From Promethearchaeia archaeon (GTDB lineage: Archaea > Asgardarchaeota > Lokiarchaeia > Sigyniarchaeales > SOKP01), in assembly GCA_029856155.1 (NCBI GenBank), contig JAHQWL010000055.1:62001-126000 (forward strand): a stretch of 64,000 bases of DNA, read 5' to 3'. Numbering within the stretch: the stretch's first letter is position 1; every line of letters starts with the position of its first letter. Positions 62,851 to 64,000 of the stretch are shown here, piece after piece. The translations under genes were made by a program, and so were the position numbers. The notes beneath the pieces are model-generated. The model searched no databases. It was not told the DNA's origin and worked only from the letters and a program-made list of their open reading frames with translations.

Positions 62851-63343
62851 CGCATCTTGTTTTCCTTTTCATAATTAAATATTAATGCTAGTTTTAATAG
62901 GAATGTATTAAAAATTAAAAATTAAATGAAAATAGTGGTTAAGCGAGAATCATCAATACAAATAAATTTTAATGAATCTATTGGAAAATGCATATCATTA
63001 TCAGAATCAATAGTAATGGGGGCGTTCGAATAAAAACTCTTTTAATTTTAAACTATACCTCATAAAAACTCTTTTATTTTCTTTTTATTTATTTTCTTTT
63101 TTGCTTATTTAGCATTTCATTTTTTTATTCACAATTGATAATATTTTTGTCAATAGATCCAATTTGAAGAAATAAAAATATGACTAATATGGCATTACCT
63201 TCCAATACTCATTCCCTTAACCTTATTTAAATTTATGAAGTAAATTTATCTTGAAAAATTGCTCACCATAACAAAATGCGAGAAAAAAATGTGACTGCTT
63301 AAAAAAAATAAAAAGTAAATATCGGTTAATCAATCTTGGTTGT
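62851..63343. other. 493-nt region without a convincing gene; orphan operator copy
   Basis: At 63219-63251 lies a copy (31 of 33 identical) of the operator-like element at 31790-31822, including AAATTTAT-GAA-GTAAATTT. No coding frame follows it: an ATG at 63275 leads to a stop after eight codons. A 35-codon frame from 62926 to 63033 has no recognised homology. The rest is AT-rich with T-tracts between 63050 and 63130. It looks like a promoter left behind after its gene was lost. Confidence 0.5.
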
Positions 63344-63835
63344 CTATATTTTAAAGTTCGTTTTCTTCAACATGTGAGTTATTTCGAATGACATAATAGC
63401 TTCCTTACTTAAATCTAAATTAACTTTACTGATAGTAAATAAAGATTTTAAGATTCCTCTATCATTGTATGTTTTTGATTCTTGCTTGTTAAGAATTTGT
63501 ACTTCCACTTCCATGGTATCATCCACTCTTAGGGATGTTTTAAATTTAAGATTTTGGATTCCCAATAATGCTATTACTGTTCTCTCATATACCCCTAATT
63601 TCAAAAAAAGACCTATCGCTAAGGGGATAATGAACGGTCCAGGAAATACAGTAGTTTTATAGGGCATTTCTTTAGTGGCATAAATTTCGTCAAAGAACAT
63701 GGATGAATTGAACCAACATAAATTACAAAAATCTAATAAATCTGATTCTCTTAAAGTCCTTCTAGAAGTTGTGAAAATATCTCCTTCATTGAATTCCTCA
63801 AAATATTTACCTCGAATTTCAGTTATCTTTTTCAC
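63344..63835 (-). CDS. MaoC-like hotdog-fold protein lacking the hydratase dyad
   Basis: 163 residues from GTG. KYFEEFNEGDIFTTSRRTLRESD is the usual start of MaoC-like dehydratases, and VFPGPFIIPLAIGL and LKFKTSLRVDDTMEVEV fit the rest of the hotdog. In hydratases the motif GDxNPxH carries Asp and His; here the aligned stretch reads CWFNSSMFFDE, with Phe at both positions. The fold is likely but (R)-enoyl-CoA hydratase activity is doubtful. It may be a non-catalytic subunit or act as a thioesterase-like or binding protein. Downstream to the window end there is no further gene. Confidence 0.75.
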   Translation of the reverse strand: MKKITEIRGKYFEEFNEGDIFTTSRRTLRESDLLDFCNLCWFNSSMFFDEIYATKEMPYKTTVFPGPFIIPLAIGLFLKLGVYERTVIALLGIQNLKFKTSLRVDDTMEVEVQILNKQESKTYNDRGILKSLFTISKVNLDLSKEAIMSFEITHMLKKTNFKI

Positions 63836-64000
63836 CTTTATAAAAGATTTTACATTAAATTAATAAGAATTCCACACAAAAAATAACTTTTTTGAATTTA
63901 AAATTCACTTTATAGGTTGAAATGAATGAAGCAATTTGTTAATAAGATTTGAAATTACCAAATTTAATTATTTACTATGAAAAAGGATTAAATTTTCAAC

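Noticed and set aside
1..64000. CRISPR arrays, tRNAs, rRNAs, transposases
   Set aside because: No regularly spaced direct repeats, no cloverleaf-like or rRNA-like sequence, and no transposase frame were recognised by eye; a dedicated scan was not possible.

Overview
The window looks like an accessory, mainly catabolic stretch of an AT-rich archaeal chromosome. I infer an Asgard (Lokiarchaeia-type) archaeon from several signs. Four secreted proteins end in an IPG[FY] + transmembrane helix + Arg/Lys tail of the kind described as Loki/Heimdall-CTERM. Starts are preceded by GGAG or GTGA motifs that match an archaeal 16S 3' end. Promoters look like TATA boxes, and scattered genes make up an archaeal-style beta-oxidation set. 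No rRNA, tRNA, CRISPR array or complete insertion sequence was seen. No core information-processing gene is present.

Layout. 1-2.5 kb: thiolase (cut by the window edge), a decayed small gene, and an enoyl-CoA hydratase. 2.7-11.2 kb: a metallo-beta-lactamase/alkylsulfatase-like hydrolase, a GH29 fucosidase, two alcohol/polyol dehydrogenases, a beta-propeller glycosidase-like protein and a carboxylesterase. 11.3-15 kb: a methyltransferase and a cytoplasmic DmsAB-like Mo/W oxidoreductase pair. 15.3-20.5 kb: a winged-helix/acyl-CoA synthetase fusion and a PEP-utilising phosphotransferase. 20.7-25.3 kb: a tandem pair of surface-anchored serine hydrolases and a GH32 enzyme. 25.3-34.1 kb: a complete oligopeptide-type ABC importer, with an operon of two permeases, two ATPases carrying unusual N-terminal membrane domains and a small membrane protein, divergent from its anchored binding protein. 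34.4-38.3 kb: a T5orf172 protein, a surface protein, a gene remnant, a 3-hydroxyacyl-CoA dehydrogenase and an unknown protein.

38.4-54.4 kb is the most distinctive block. It holds a PHP phosphatase, two paralogous F420-type luciferase-like oxidoreductases, a glycyl radical enzyme with its activase, a second Mo/W oxidoreductase, a ThDP enzyme, two SDRs, an ADP-ribosylglycohydrolase, a double VOC protein and a histidine phosphatase. I read it as an anaerobic catabolic locus of unknown substrate built around the glycyl radical enzyme. 54.5-58.9 kb: an asymmetric heterodimeric ABC exporter, one half with a large insertion inside its ATPase. 59-63.8 kb: a truncated ADP-ribosylglycohydrolase copy, a second winged-helix/acyl-CoA synthetase, a nucleoside hydrolase and a MaoC-like hotdog protein without the usual catalytic dyad.

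Two themes recur. One is in-window duplication followed by decay: ligases, oxidoreductases, serine hydrolases, a glycohydrolase fragment and a C-terminal gene remnant. The other is repeated AT-rich promoter/operator sequences shared between distant genes, including a 68-bp repeat at two loci and a 33-bp operator-like element whose second copy has no gene behind it. All functional calls come from motif reading only; no database search was run.
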